Assembly (NCBI RefSeq): GCF_026262505.1
Contig: NC_067208.1
Location: 2,604,001-2,668,000 of the forward strand
Source: Trichomonas vaginalis G3
Taxonomy: Eukaryota > Parabasalia > Trichomonadida > Trichomonadidae
Length of the DNA stretch: 64,000 bases
Reading direction: 5' to 3'
Position 1 is the stretch's first letter; each line of letters begins with the position of its first letter. Position numbers and translations under genes: made by a program. This document shows, piece after piece, positions 23,344 through 31,877 of the stretch. The notes beneath the pieces were generated by a model. The model had not been told where the DNA came from and did no database searches. It saw only the letters and a program-made list of their open reading frames with translations.

Positions 23344-23359
23344 GTTATGTATACTAACT

Positions 23360-24142
23360 GGTGGCAAGATGAGAGAATTTGTGAAGAGAAGTAGAAAGCG
23401 AGACGGTTCTGCAAGAAGTTATATTTACGAAGCAAGTATGATATTAGAAGGTCGTGGAAAGAAAGAAACAGTGAATTATGAGGAAGTGCTTGAAAAATTC
23501 ATGGAGTACATGGGAAGCAATATAACATACAACAAAGACATATACAGTGAGTTTAAGTACTACTGTGAACAGCATGAGATTGAAGTAATGAGTAAAGGAG
23601 ACTTTGAAACGCTTATGAAAGACAGTAAGGAGGTCGTTCATGAGAACAGTGTTGAAATAGTTCATGAGAACAGTGAGGAGGTCATACATGAATGCAATGA
23701 TGAAATAGTTCATGAGAACAGTGAGGAGGTCATACATGAATGCAATGATGAAATAGTTCATGAGAACAGTGAGGAGGTCATACATGAATGCAATGATGAA
23801 ATAGTTCATGAGAACAGTGAGGAGGTCATACATGAGAACAGTGTTGAAATAGTTCATGAGAACAGTAAGGAGGTCATACATGAATGCAATGATGAAATAG
23901 TTCACGATGTCGTTCGTGAAGAAGCCATTGCAACAAAGAATGAGATAAAGGATTTCATAGAACTTAACAAGGAGGAGTTTAAAGAAGGCTATGAAGTGAA
24001 AAGATGTGAAGAAGATTTCTTGGCGTATTTGAAGAAAAAGAGACTAAAGCCAATGGCTCAAAATAAGTTTCAATCGATGTTTGAAAAGAAACGTTTGAGC
24101 TATGGTGGTGTAAGAAGCACATATTACTTTGTTAAGAAGTGA
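23360..24142 (+). pseudogene. Far-side part of the interrupted element B helicase gene
   Basis: This open region starts at the right copy of the GGTGG duplication. It has basic segments, then about eleven 8-residue repeats (V-H-E-N-S-E-E-V / I-H-E-C-N-D-E-I) encoded by 24-bp units at 23636-23905, then a basic C-terminal segment like the last winged-helix part of D5-type helicases (E-E-D-F-L-A-Y-L-K-K-K-R, ending with Y-Y-F-V-K-K). It is the part of the B gene displaced by element A. The 8-residue repeats are unusual for this family. Confidence 0.6.
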
Positions 24143-24744
24143 GGACATTTATTTTTGTCGTTAGTGTTGGAGTTTGTGTTTGTTGTTAGTGTTTGTCATT
24201 TGTGCTGAAGTTAGTACTTGATGTTAGTGTTGAAGTTTGTGTTTGTTGTTAGTGAGAGAATAAATTAAATCATGAACTTTGCCATGGTCTCTGTCCCTAG
24301 TAGTTTTTATTAAGTTCTGGAAATAATGAAAGTCATAAACTTTGCCATGGTCTCTGTCCCTAGTAGTTTTCATTATCTCACAGAGTTAATGAAAGTCATA
24401 CTTTCTATCAGATGAAGCATGCAGATGAACATAATGAAAGTTAGTGAGTTTGCCACGAGTTATGAATAAAATATTGGCATATTAGATGAGATAGCTGATG
24501 AAACAGATGAAGATAAATTAAATCTTGGACTTTGCCACACTCTGTCCCTAGTTCCTCAAAATCCTTGACAACGTTGCTTAGAAATTTTGGTTCAAAACCT
24601 CATCTGATTTTAATCTGTTATGCTACCTGTTAAGTTTCGCGAGATTATAAATGTCATGGAGTTATATAAAAAGGAGGGACAGCTAGGGACACTGGAAGTA
24701 CTTGTAAGGCTATCTGTTAAGATTGCATGAAATACTAAAAAGTC
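24143..24744. repeat. Gene-free stretch with CTGTCCCTAG repeats (element B)
   Basis: The first 110 bp are GTTAGTGTTGAAGTTTGTGT-like repeats. Then a roughly 38-bp unit with ACTTTGCCATGGTCTCTGTC and CCTAGTAG occurs at about 24274 and 24336, with a partial copy near 24529. An inverse match (GGGACAGCTAGGGACACTGG) lies at about 24674-24693. I see no gene. Confidence 0.65.
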
Positions 24745-25023
24745 ATGAAATCCATTATCGCTGTGCTAGCTTCACCTTTGATTGAAATGACGACTAAAGT
24801 CACTGAAGCAATGAAACAAAAGTTTTTGGTAGAATACATTAAATCAGGAACTATTCCAGAAGGTTTTTACATTCATACTATGAAGGATGGTAGAGTTCAG
24901 TTTAGAAAGATAAAGCAATCATTAGATAAAGAAGGAATTTTGAGAAAGATTAAACTTCATGAGGACAACATTGCTGAACTTAAGAAGAAGTTAGAAGAGT
25001 TGGAGAAAGGAAGAGAGTTATAA
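24745..25023 (+). CDS. Small coiled-coil protein of element B (92 aa)
   Basis: The middle reads as a compact domain (F-L-V-E-Y-I-K-S-G then P-E-G-F-Y-I-H-T then G-R-V-Q-F-R-K), and residues 60-92 form a strongly charged helix with heptad-like leucines. I do not recognise the family. It lies between the helicase remnant and the tip gene on the same strand. It looks whole. Confidence 0.55.
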   Translation: MKSIIAVLASPLIEMTTKVTEAMKQKFLVEYIKSGTIPEGFYIHTMKDGRVQFRKIKQSLDKEGILRKIKLHEDNIAELKKKLEELEKGREL

Positions 25024-25099
25024 AGCAATGAGAACGTTTATGTTATGAGAAATTTTTAACGTTAGTTTTATTTTTACTGAAAATTTTTATTTGGATGTA

Positions 25100-25426
25100 A
25101 TGACGAAAACTATTGAGATAACAAACTACAACGGTCATGAGTTCAAGAACTTGTTCTTCGTTCCGCGTGAGAATACATTCTATCAGATACGAGGGAGAAA
25201 GGGTAAAGTTAGTTTAAGCATTTATGATAGCAAACATAATGGAAGATATATACAAGCAGTAGATACAAACGGTAAGCGTGTTTCATTACATTTGTCAAAA
25301 CTTATAAACATTAATTATGACAGCGACTTTGACTCAGACGATTGGAGCGACAGTAGTGAGTCAGAAGATTATGAGCTGTTATGTGAAGCACAGCAATGGG
25401 AGGAGTTGCAATACTTTTGTAAGTGA
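25100..25426 (+). CDS. Tip protein of element B (108 aa)
   Basis: A diverged homologue of the element A tip protein with the same length and the same acidic tail. The start at 25100 was chosen because it aligns with the ATG of the element A copies. It sits about 300 bp from the element end, slightly further than in A (about 180 bp) because of a GC-rich dyad at 25471-25534. No known family was recognised. Confidence 0.7.
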   Translation: MTKTIEITNYNGHEFKNLFFVPRENTFYQIRGRKGKVSLSIYDSKHNGRYIQAVDTNGKRVSLHLSKLININYDSDFDSDDWSDSSESEDYELLCEAQQWEELQYFCK

Positions 25427-25470
25427 GAACATTAGTGTGTACGTTAGTGAGAACGTTAGTGAGAACGTTT

Positions 25471-25534
25471 ATTTTTTCATGCACGTGCATTGTGTCGCGG
25501 GGAGTTGCCATGGGCAATGACCTGCGCACAATAT
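25471..25534. repeat. GC-rich dyad near the right end of element B
   Basis: A perfect 12-bp palindrome ATGCACGTGCAT is followed by a larger imperfect hairpin: ATTGTG pairs with CACAAT, and TTGCC pairs with GGCAA around CATG. Element A has 12-bp GAAGTCATTAGT repeats at the matching place, so this is a local replacement or insertion. Confidence 0.6.
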
Positions 25535-25670
25535 ATAACGTACAGAGAGGTGAGATGAGGTGGTTTATGTGATAAATACTTTACGTGGCAGAAATAGTTT
25601 AAGGTTATTAGAAATATTGCATCTGTGATGTAAAATATACGTTAGTGGTTTTGTAAAGTGTCAGATTGAC

Positions 25671-25715
25671 ATATCTTCGGTAAGATGGCGCGCAGTGCCA
25701 CCGTACTGAAGATAT
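25671..25715. repeat. Terminal hairpin of element B
   Basis: ATATCTTCGGTA pairs with TACTGAAGATAT with one mismatch. The core retains GCGCAGTGCCACC, close to the core in element A, while the stem sequence is different but still complementary. It lies 11 bases inside the element end at 25726. Confidence 0.75.
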
Positions 25716-25726
25716 GTATACTAACT

Positions 25727-25953
25727 GTTGGATTTGGTTGCCAACTAGACTGTGGTGCAGGTTCAGGCTGTTGTATAACAGGAGCTTGTTCTTCTGGTTC
25801 AGGGTCTTTAGGTATAATACCAACAAACTGACCTACTCTTTTACCAATATTTTTGACACCGTTCCATACTCCTCTTCCGACAGATTTTATTCCATTCCAT
25901 ATACCTCTTCCAACATTTCGAAAGAAGTTTCCTATCTTACTGAAGAAACCCAT
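25727..25953 (-). pseudogene. Amphipathic minor-virion-type protein of element C, interrupted by element B
   Basis: The N-terminus (G-F-F-S-K-I-G-N-F-F, then repeated G-R-G-I/V-W-N-G motifs) is an amphipathic, glycine- and tryptophan-containing segment like adenovirus pVI/pX-type proteins and like the MAAGFFKKLWD proteins of the Maverick at 59 kb. It continues into a Pro/Gln-rich region and is then cut by the right end of element B. In the virion-type families such proteins line the capsid interior and disrupt membranes on entry; that role is inferred here. Confidence 0.55.
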
Positions 25954-25971
25954 TTTACTATATGTAAAAAT

Positions 25972-26334
25972 CTAATGTCCGCCAAGTCTCTTACGTTTCC
26001 TGTTGAGTTCCATAGCATTCTTTAACTGGAGCTCATACATTCTGTTTCTCCTCTGGTAGAAAACATATTCTGGGTCAACTCCTGTGTTCGCGTCATCTGC
26101 ATAAAGTTGTTTATATCCCACTTCAGGGTTTGTATAAAACTCTTTCCATCTCATATTTGCATACCATGGTGGCAAACCTAACGCAGCGTCATTTGACATG
26201 GCAGTTTGCATTTGTACATCTGTTAGCACCTGACCATAGTTTGCCATTGCAGTTTGTATTCTAACTTCATTTGGAATATTCTCTGGGTTTTGTTGTCCAG
26301 GTTGCTGTGCATTCGCTAAGTTCTGTGCGTCCAT
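25972..26334 (-). CDS. Small protein of element C, 120 aa, unknown
   Basis: The N-terminus is Gln/Asn/Pro-rich, the middle has a P-P-W-Y-A-N-M-R-W-K segment, and the C-terminus is a basic helix ending with N-R-K-R-K-R-L-G-G-H. No family was recognised. Its place between the methyltransferase and the amphipathic virion-type protein, all on one strand, suggests a structural or DNA-associated role. It is preceded by ATTTTTATCTAATATTAA. Confidence 0.55.
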   Translation of the reverse strand: MDAQNLANAQQPGQQNPENIPNEVRIQTAMANYGQVLTDVQMQTAMSNDAALGLPPWYANMRWKEFYTNPEVGYKQLYADDANTGVDPEYVFYQRRNRMYELQLKNAMELNRKRKRLGGH

Positions 26335-26357
26335 TTAATATTAGATAAAAATATCTC

Positions 26358-26489
26358 TTACGAGTACATATGCTGAACATTTGCAGGCATTGGTTCATCT
26401 TCATATTCTCTGTACTTTTCTGCCACGTCAAAGAAATAAATGACACAATGGAAAAAACCTAAAACAAGTAGTCCTATTTCAAACCACAT
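26358..26489 (-). CDS. 43-aa single-pass membrane protein of element C
   Basis: A short frame starts at 26489, overlapping the last 16 bases of the methyltransferase gene. Residues 3-19 (F-E-I-G-L-L-V-L-G-F-F-H-C-V-I-Y-F) form one hydrophobic segment and the rest is acidic and polar, ending with H-M-Y-S. Small membrane proteins are common in Polinton-like genomes, but this one was not matched to any. Confidence 0.5.
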   Translation of the reverse strand: MWFEIGLLVLGFFHCVIYFFDVAEKYREYEDEPMPANVQHMYS

Positions 26490-27292
26490 TTACTTACTAA
26501 TAAAATTTCTTTATTGTGACACTTTCTCCAGTTTATAGGACCTCTCTCATATTCTATCTTGTCATATATAAACTCATAGTCATGTATGTCCTCTAACCAT
26601 CTCATAACGGTTTCCAAACCACTTTTATCGGATGTAAAGTAAAAGCATGGATGGTTATGTATAACGTCTAAAGTTTCTAAAGAGTCTCTCAAAGTCCAGT
26701 CTACTTGGTATTGAAAATCCCATGTGTTATAGAACGGCGGGTCCACTATAAAGAAAACATTTTCCTTGTCTTTATATTTTTCATACAACTCTGTCCAATG
26801 ACATCTCACAAACTCTATACCCTCAATATATTTTTCTATGTCCTCTTTGAAAACATTTGTATAGTTAAGATATAAAACTTTTGACATAAGTGTTTCAATG
26901 TCATGAACTCTTATAGCACCACTATATAATAGTCTAGCAGATATACTATCCCAGTCTATATATTCTGCTTTTTTCAAAACCTCTCTCACAATATTTTTCT
27001 TATCTAATGGTATACGTTCCATCTTACCTATAGGTATCTTTTCTTTTAACTCTTTCAATATATTGTTTGTGTCTGGAATATGTTTGAGACGGTCCATATA
27101 GTTGTCGAAGTCATTGCATATAATCTTTGAGTCAGGAAATACGGTATGACATAAATGGGATATATAGAAACTTCCACCGAACAAATCTACAAATGTTAGA
27201 CCATTCGGTAGTTTCTTAAGTTCTCTCAATATAATATCTTTACATCTACTCTTATTTCCAAAGAACGGTAACGGTGGTTTTGTAAAATTCAT
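26474..27292 (-). CDS. dam-like: Dam-type DNA adenine methyltransferase (D12 class), element C
   Basis: The 272-aa protein has the D12-class layout: P-F-F-G-N-K-S-R at 9-16 (cofactor-binding and guanidinium-type start), F-V-D-L-F-G-G-S at 34-41 (motif I), and D-P-P-F at 184-187 (catalytic motif IV, usually DPPY/DPPF). The length is typical. Such enzymes methylate adenine, most often in GATC. It looks whole. The start at 27292 follows an ATTTTTATTATAATATATAA leader. It may protect or mark element DNA; GATC lies at the centre of every AGATCT module of element A. Confidence 0.8.
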   Translation of the reverse strand: MNFTKPPLPFFGNKSRCKDIILRELKKLPNGLTFVDLFGGSFYISHLCHTVFPDSKIICNDFDNYMDRLKHIPDTNNILKELKEKIPIGKMERIPLDKKNIVREVLKKAEYIDWDSISARLLYSGAIRVHDIETLMSKVLYLNYTNVFKEDIEKYIEGIEFVRCHWTELYEKYKDKENVFFIVDPPFYNTWDFQYQVDWTLRDSLETLDVIHNHPCFYFTSDKSGLETVMRWLEDIHDYEFIYDKIEYERGPINWRKCHNKEILLVSKCGLK

Positions 27293-27418
27293 TTATATAT
27301 TATAATAAAAATGTTTTTACCCGAAAAGTGACAAAACATGAAAACATATATAATTTGTGAAAAGCGACACAAAAAGTGATATTTTAAAAAGTGACACTAT
27401 TAATATGATGTAAATAAC

Positions 27419-27608
27419 AACGGTTTTGGTTTTGTCACCGGCTGGTCGGCTGGGGTTCGGTCCTCCTCTTGGGTCTTGGGCAAAATTTCTTATGGGCTAG
27501 AGGGCGCAACGCGCCTGGAAGCCCCACCTACCTGACCTAATTTAAGCTTGATTTCTTTCGTTTAGCAATATTTTGTAATATTATACTAAATAACGGTTTT
27601 GGTTTTCA
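27419..27608. repeat. Boundary region: direct repeat and GC-rich hairpins
   Basis: A near-identical AACGGTTTTGGTTTT occurs at about 27419-27433 and 27594-27608. Between them lie about 120 bp of GC-rich DNA with a nested hairpin: GGGCT pairs with AGCCC and GGCGC pairs with GCGCC around AAC (about 27494-27524). The region separates element C from host DNA. A target duplication or element end is possible but not proven. Confidence 0.5.
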
Positions 27609-29600
27609 GAGCTTTTTTTTCAAAATGATTATTTGAGAAGGAAATTAATAACAAATGGCTATTTATAAATATTCTTCGTTATTGGATTCTGTATTAAATT
27701 CCATATTTTAACCAAAATGTCATTTTTTGAATGTCATAAATACCCGTGATAATATTGATTTTTCATTTCATCTACATCTTGTTCGATCATATGATACATT
27801 GGAGCCAAATTTCCTGTTAAAATTTGGTGAAAATATTAAGGCCTAAATTTATCGATTTATCTTGCTACAAATGCATTAATAAGATTGATATTCATCCAAA
27901 TATTTATCTGATTGTATCATAAATTGAACAATTTTTTAAAAATTAATTCAATTCTAGCTATTTCGCTATCACTATATGATTTTCGACTTAAACTGGTAGA
28001 TTTATGATATTTATTATCGACTAGCTATATTATAACCATCAATTTTTTAAATTCGTCACATTAGTTATAAGAGTTTTAATAGTTCTGCGAATCATATTAA
28101 TCTCACTCATAATTTTAATCAAAATAATGATCTACTGTAAACCCATCCATTATTTTTCCTTGAATGGAACTTTGCTATTTTTTTTCAGTTGATTGATTAA
28201 CTTCACCAAAATTGGTTATTCATTCACGAAATTCTATCGAGATAGACACATTTACTAAAATGTCCATGCTCATACTTAGTAGATCAAAGTTTTGGATATG
28301 AAACACTGTTTCATATCATTATTATAAATACGAAAGAAAATTTTATTATAGCTCCAAAAATACAAATTATATCTCATTGACGAGCACACACACCAAGAAA
28401 AACTTATCCATTGTTTGGTTTTTTTCTTTCGATTTATAGATCAAAGTTGTTTCTTTTAACCCTTTCGGGAGCTCATTATAATAAGTTCATGAATTTCGTT
28501 TGGACCTTTAAAACTTATTCATTTCCGCATACGTACTATATTTCTGAAAGTTTTACACTTGTTTGAAAAACTTTAACTAAACGTCGAGTTTACTATTCTA
28601 GTAGTTTCCTTTCTTTGAGAAATCGAAGCGAAATTTTACGAAAAAGTAGACTTTATTACGATTCTTAAACCAACTATACCAAATCCTACTGATTGAACGG
28701 CAATAAGCTAATATCCAATTGTTTACCTTTAAATTTTTCTTTATATTTTTGAAAATTAAATTTCCTTGTTTATTCTGAGTCCTATACTAGGATGGTATCT
28801 ATTTTGTGCATAATATGAAATAATTTGCTGAGCAACCATTCTGTCACTATATTCAATTTGAAAGTGGGTAAAACCTTGAGGAAATCTAAATTTATTCCTT
28901 TAGATCTGTGTTTTGTCAGCATGTAAGGCAGTTTAATATCCTGAATATGATTTATTTTGTGTTATTGTTCGAATTCTAACTGAAATTTGAAGAATTTTCG
29001 TTATTTTCAAGGATCTAATATGTGCTGTTTGATTGTTAGTTATTTAATGGTTGTTTCAGCTTTAAACTCTCTTATATCATGGAAATAAACAATTAAATGA
29101 AAGTCAAAATAAATATTGAATGATTTAAATCATGAAAACCTAATTATAGACTTAAAATAATATATGTTCCAGGTTTTAATTTTCCAAAATTTTTTTGAAA
29201 ATCTGGATTTTGATAAATTTTTCTACAAATTCCATTTTAGTTTTTCAAAAATGAAAAAATTTTGGAAAACAAAATATCTGATTTATAGCTCGAGGAGCTC
29301 CCATATGATAAGAGAAGTAGGCCTAAAAGAAATGATCAAGTTTGTGTGATTTGACTTCATTTTGGTTGTGAAATATTGGTTTCATATTGAATATTTTTCG
29401 GTGTTTTATTCAAAAGCTGACGTACCACCGTTTACCACACAAGAATTAATGAAGAATATTAATGATTTTCCTCATTGTTACTGTTAAAATAAAATTATTC
29501 AAAAATAATTTCGTTACACTGTTTGGTAATCGGAATGCAGATAAGGTAATATTTAAGATAATATTATCGCAATGCTTTATTCAACGGAAATTTAAAAACA
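27609..29600. other. Host intergenic DNA, about 2 kb
   Basis: Very AT-rich DNA with no credible gene, repeat array or RNA gene. A plus-strand open frame of 61 codons at 29164-29349 is Phe/Lys-rich low complexity and is not supported. Confidence 0.6.
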
Positions 29601-29625
29601 AAAATTGTCATTCAGACAATCTATA

Positions 29626-30177
29626 TTAGTAGGTCGATTCATTATTCAAATCAGTTGGCTCTGGAGAAGGTGTAGTCTGGAAAGTTGAATTCCTAAGAAT
29701 TGGACGAATAGTGTTAAGTTTGACGTTTGTTTCAGGGTTTTTATCAACAACCTTCATTCCATTATCATCTACAACCTTCTCTTGCTTTGTTTCTGTTTCT
29801 TCATTAACAAGATCATCATTCCGGGTGTTATTCTTATCTTGCTTGTAATTTATCTTTTGCAATGTAGTCTTCGCACGGTTGGATTGTTTAAGAGAGTTTA
29901 AGAATGTCTGAAAATCTGTTTTCGGTTGATGGGGTGTTTTTCCTCTATTTCTCTCTATTTCTGCGAGTTCTCTGTATTTCATGGCTTCCTCATACATAAG
30001 GTTCTGCCTGTAAATAGCTTGCCTCTTTTCATAAACAACCAATCTTGGATTGAGCGGAGGCCTGGAAATATCAATGGCCGGCTTGAGATCTCGGAGCGCT
30101 TCAAAGTGCTTTCGATCTTTATCAAGTCGGACTTGTCTGTCAATAATTCGGTTAACGACTTTAGGAGCTCTGTACAT
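29626..30177 (-). CDS. CFAP97 / Hemingway-like protein, 183 aa
   Basis: Residues 5-75 resemble the CFAP97/Hemingway domain: basic residues and a D-R-Q-V-R-L-D-K-D-R-K-H-F stretch, then L-K-P-A-I-D-I-S-R-P-P, then a basic helix ending in A-E-I-E-R-N-R-G. The remaining residues are hydrophilic and probably disordered. The family is linked to cilia and flagella, which fits a flagellate host. Identification is by eye and moderate. The gene is compact, intron-free and on the opposite strand to the next gene. Confidence 0.5.
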   Translation of the reverse strand: MYRAPKVVNRIIDRQVRLDKDRKHFEALRDLKPAIDISRPPLNPRLVVYEKRQAIYRQNLMYEEAMKYRELAEIERNRGKTPHQPKTDFQTFLNSLKQSNRAKTTLQKINYKQDKNNTRNDDLVNEETETKQEKVVDDNGMKVVDKNPETNVKLNTIRPILRNSTFQTTPSPEPTDLNNESTY

Positions 30178-30189
30178 TTATATTTTTGA

Positions 30190-31405
30190 AATCAAGATAA
30201 ATCAACCGTTAATATTCAATTAAAATTTTTTGTCATGTAAAAAATTTTTCATGAAAAGAGAAATCCACAAATCAGTTTCGCATTAATGAATATGCTGATA
30301 AGACAACAATATGGATGAAAATAGAATCATCTAACGCAAAATCTAATAGGAAATAACTCATTTTTTTAATTGAATTTATATTTCTTCTTCTCAAATAATT
30401 TACAGATAGAATTAAGCTTATGTTCCATAAAATAGTAATATCTTCAAAGGATATATGTGTAAGATCAAGGAAAAATAAATTTGTTTATATCTCAAGTATA
30501 AAGATAGAACTATTAATTTCAGTTCTCAATAACTGACACACATAGAAGCAATTTATTTAGCAAACTTATGAATTATTAAATTTATGGATAGTTTATCTAA
30601 TGATGAGGCAATTGCGATGGTCATAATTCGTAATCAGAATTTTCACTTAAAATTTGTATTACTTACAATGAATATATTATAAATATATAATGAATATAAG
30701 AATATAATGGTGTACAGAAAATTTGATCGATAAAATAAGCAAATATTGATGTATTTATGTAATAATCAATAAAGAATATTATATCTCAATACAAAAATAG
30801 CAAGAATTTATTTTGCATTAGTCTTTCAGGCAGAAATGAATTTTCTTCAGTATACAAAAGATGACATAGTTTGGATATAGAATTCCGAAGTATGTAATTG
30901 CCCAACAATAATGTATATAAAGGAGTATCAGTTGGTTGTGGTTTGAAAAATGCAAATTGTCGTTAATGGCTAGTATGAACATTTTTCACAAAAAATAATT
31001 AGATAGTAATAGTGGATGTCCCATATAAGGAAAATTACAAATTCGCAATTGAAAATTTAAAATCGAAAATATATCTTTAATTTGGCATATTAGTGTTCAT
31101 TTTCACTCCAAAAAGTTTTGTTAATAAATTGAGAGTCATAAAAAGGGAAGCTCAGAAAAGTATTTGTATTATACTCAGAAATGTAGAAAATAAAATTAAG
31201 ATTAATGGAAACAATTTTAGGTAATACGTCGATGATATTCAACAAAATTTTTGAGAACTTTAGAAAAAGAGACTAAAGAATTGAGGATAAAATTTTACAT
31301 TTAATAAAATCAATTGACATGATATAGCTTAAAGTAGGAGTATCAGTAAAAAATTAATTAGCAGTTCTCAAATTTTGAGTTGAATCAATTTATCTATTCA
31401 AAACC
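30190..31405. other. Host intergenic DNA, about 1.2 kb
   Basis: AT-rich sequence with no supportable gene or repeat. Confidence 0.6.
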
Positions 31406-31411
31406 AAAATA

Positions 31412-31416
31412 TCATT
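31412..31416 (+). promoter_or_regulatory. Trichomonad initiator (Inr) TCATT
   Basis: TCATT with the presumed +1 A at 31414 lies 14 bases before the ATG at 31428. The sequence and spacing match the known T. vaginalis initiator TCA(+1)YW. Confidence 0.6.
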
Positions 31417-31427
31417 TTTGAATTCGG

Positions 31428-31877
31428 ATGGAACCCTCCTTGTTTCGTGAAATCATCTTGACACGCAAGACAAAGAACTATAAACGTTACACAGCCCAGT
31501 CCCAGAGAGATTATGAATGTATTAAAAAGAGAATGATGGTCAATGGGGTGAAGACAGATTACGTTTCCGCTTATATGGAAAAGCAAATAGGTGAACATGT
31601 TACATTAGTGAACCTTCTCTCAATTGCAGAAGTGATAAGCAATCAGCTCAACTTAAAGATCGACAGGCTTGCTAAACGTAATCGATCTGCATTATTATGC
31701 TGGTATGCAGAAAACTGGGATAAAATTAGTCCATTATTATTAGTAATGAACAATAAGCTCCGTAGTTTCATCAGATCACCGAAGAAGTGTGATTCAAAGG
31801 AATATACATTTAGCAATTCAAGTAGTGACGAATATTTTGATCCATCAGATATTAATACACTACTTAATGCACATTAA
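31428..31877 (+). CDS. Hypothetical trichomonad protein, 149 aa
   Basis: The protein is basic and helical, with S-Q-R-D-Y-E-C-I-K-K-R-M, then Y-M-E-K-Q-I-G, then a distinctive R-L-A-K-R-N-R-S-A-L-L-C-W-Y-A-E-N-W segment (about 80-98). The C-terminus is Ser/Asp-rich. I do not recognise a named family. The style, a short helical domain with conserved R-N-R and W residues, suggests a nucleic-acid-binding or partner domain in a lineage-specific family. A good initiator 14 bases upstream supports the start. Confidence 0.65.
   Translation: MEPSLFREIILTRKTKNYKRYTAQSQRDYECIKKRMMVNGVKTDYVSAYMEKQIGEHVTLVNLLSIAEVISNQLNLKIDRLAKRNRSALLCWYAENWDKISPLLLVMNNKLRSFIRSPKKCDSKEYTFSNSSSDEYFDPSDINTLLNAH

Larger units (their letters stand above)
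7404..23359. mobile_element. Element A: 15,956-bp palindromic virus-like element
   Basis: The element begins 5'-AGTTAGTATACAT and ends with its exact complement. It is flanked by a perfect 5-bp duplication GGTGG (7399-7403 and 23360-23364). It is inserted in the primase-helicase of element B. Nearly the whole element is an inverted duplication: left arm 7404 to about 14430, spacer of about 136 bp, right arm about 14567 to 23359. Only a 108-aa gene at each tip looks real; the remainder is short repeats and hairpins. It looks whole as a non-autonomous unit. The outer 550 bp of the arms are almost identical, which suggests a recent origin or conversion between arms. The termini match those of element B, so A is probably a derivative of the B family. 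Confidence 0.8.
14567..23359. repeat. Right arm of the element A palindrome
   Basis: This is the mirror of the left arm but about 1.8 kb longer. It has about 19 AGATCT modules against about 14, and about eight twin GC-hairpin modules against six. The order of repeat classes is preserved. The difference in copy number means the arms have evolved separately inside, while the outer 550 bp stayed almost identical. Confidence 0.85.
1..25726. mobile_element. Element B: virus-like element, right part, interrupted by element A
   Basis: This is a large virus-like DNA element whose left part lies outside the window. Its right end is at 25726, where the sequence ends in CTAACT like the right end of element A. 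Visible parts are KilA-N/T5orf172 genes, a field of 24-25 bp repeats, an HNH endonuclease, a primase-helicase, a small coiled-coil gene and a terminal 108-aa gene. Element A (7404-23359) sits inside its helicase gene. B itself sits inside a small virion-type gene of element C. It is a fossil: several of its genes look broken (roughly one break each in three genes, besides the insertion). No integrase, capsid or polymerase gene is visible in this part, so the family is uncertain; the 5'-AG terminus and short target duplication of its relative A are like Mavericks. Confidence 0.7.
25727..27420. mobile_element. Element C: virus-like element, right part only
   Basis: Four minus-strand genes have Maverick-like or virion-like character: a Dam-type methyltransferase, a 43-aa membrane protein, a 120-aa protein and an amphipathic minor-virion-type protein cut by the end of element B. 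Starts are preceded by ATTTTTAT-rich leaders like those of the Maverick at 43-61 kb. The right limit is not sharp: four AAAAGTGAC-type repeats lie at 27330-27410, and a direct repeat and GC hairpins lie at 27420-27605. No terminal inverted repeat was recognised because the left end is outside the window. One interruption (by B) is visible; the other genes look whole. Confidence 0.55.

Noticed and set aside
7404-23359. Palindrome as a simple assembly artefact
   Set aside because: The arms differ in length and repeat number and a 5-bp target duplication frames the whole unit, which a folded-back misassembly would not produce. It still needs long-read support.
27440-27530. tRNA or tRNA fragment in the GC-rich boundary block
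   Set aside because: GGTTCGGTCC only partly fits a B box and no A box or cloverleaf was found.
29164-29349. 61-codon frame in host intergenic DNA
   Set aside because: Phe/Lys-rich low complexity in very AT-rich DNA, no initiator and no recognisable domain.
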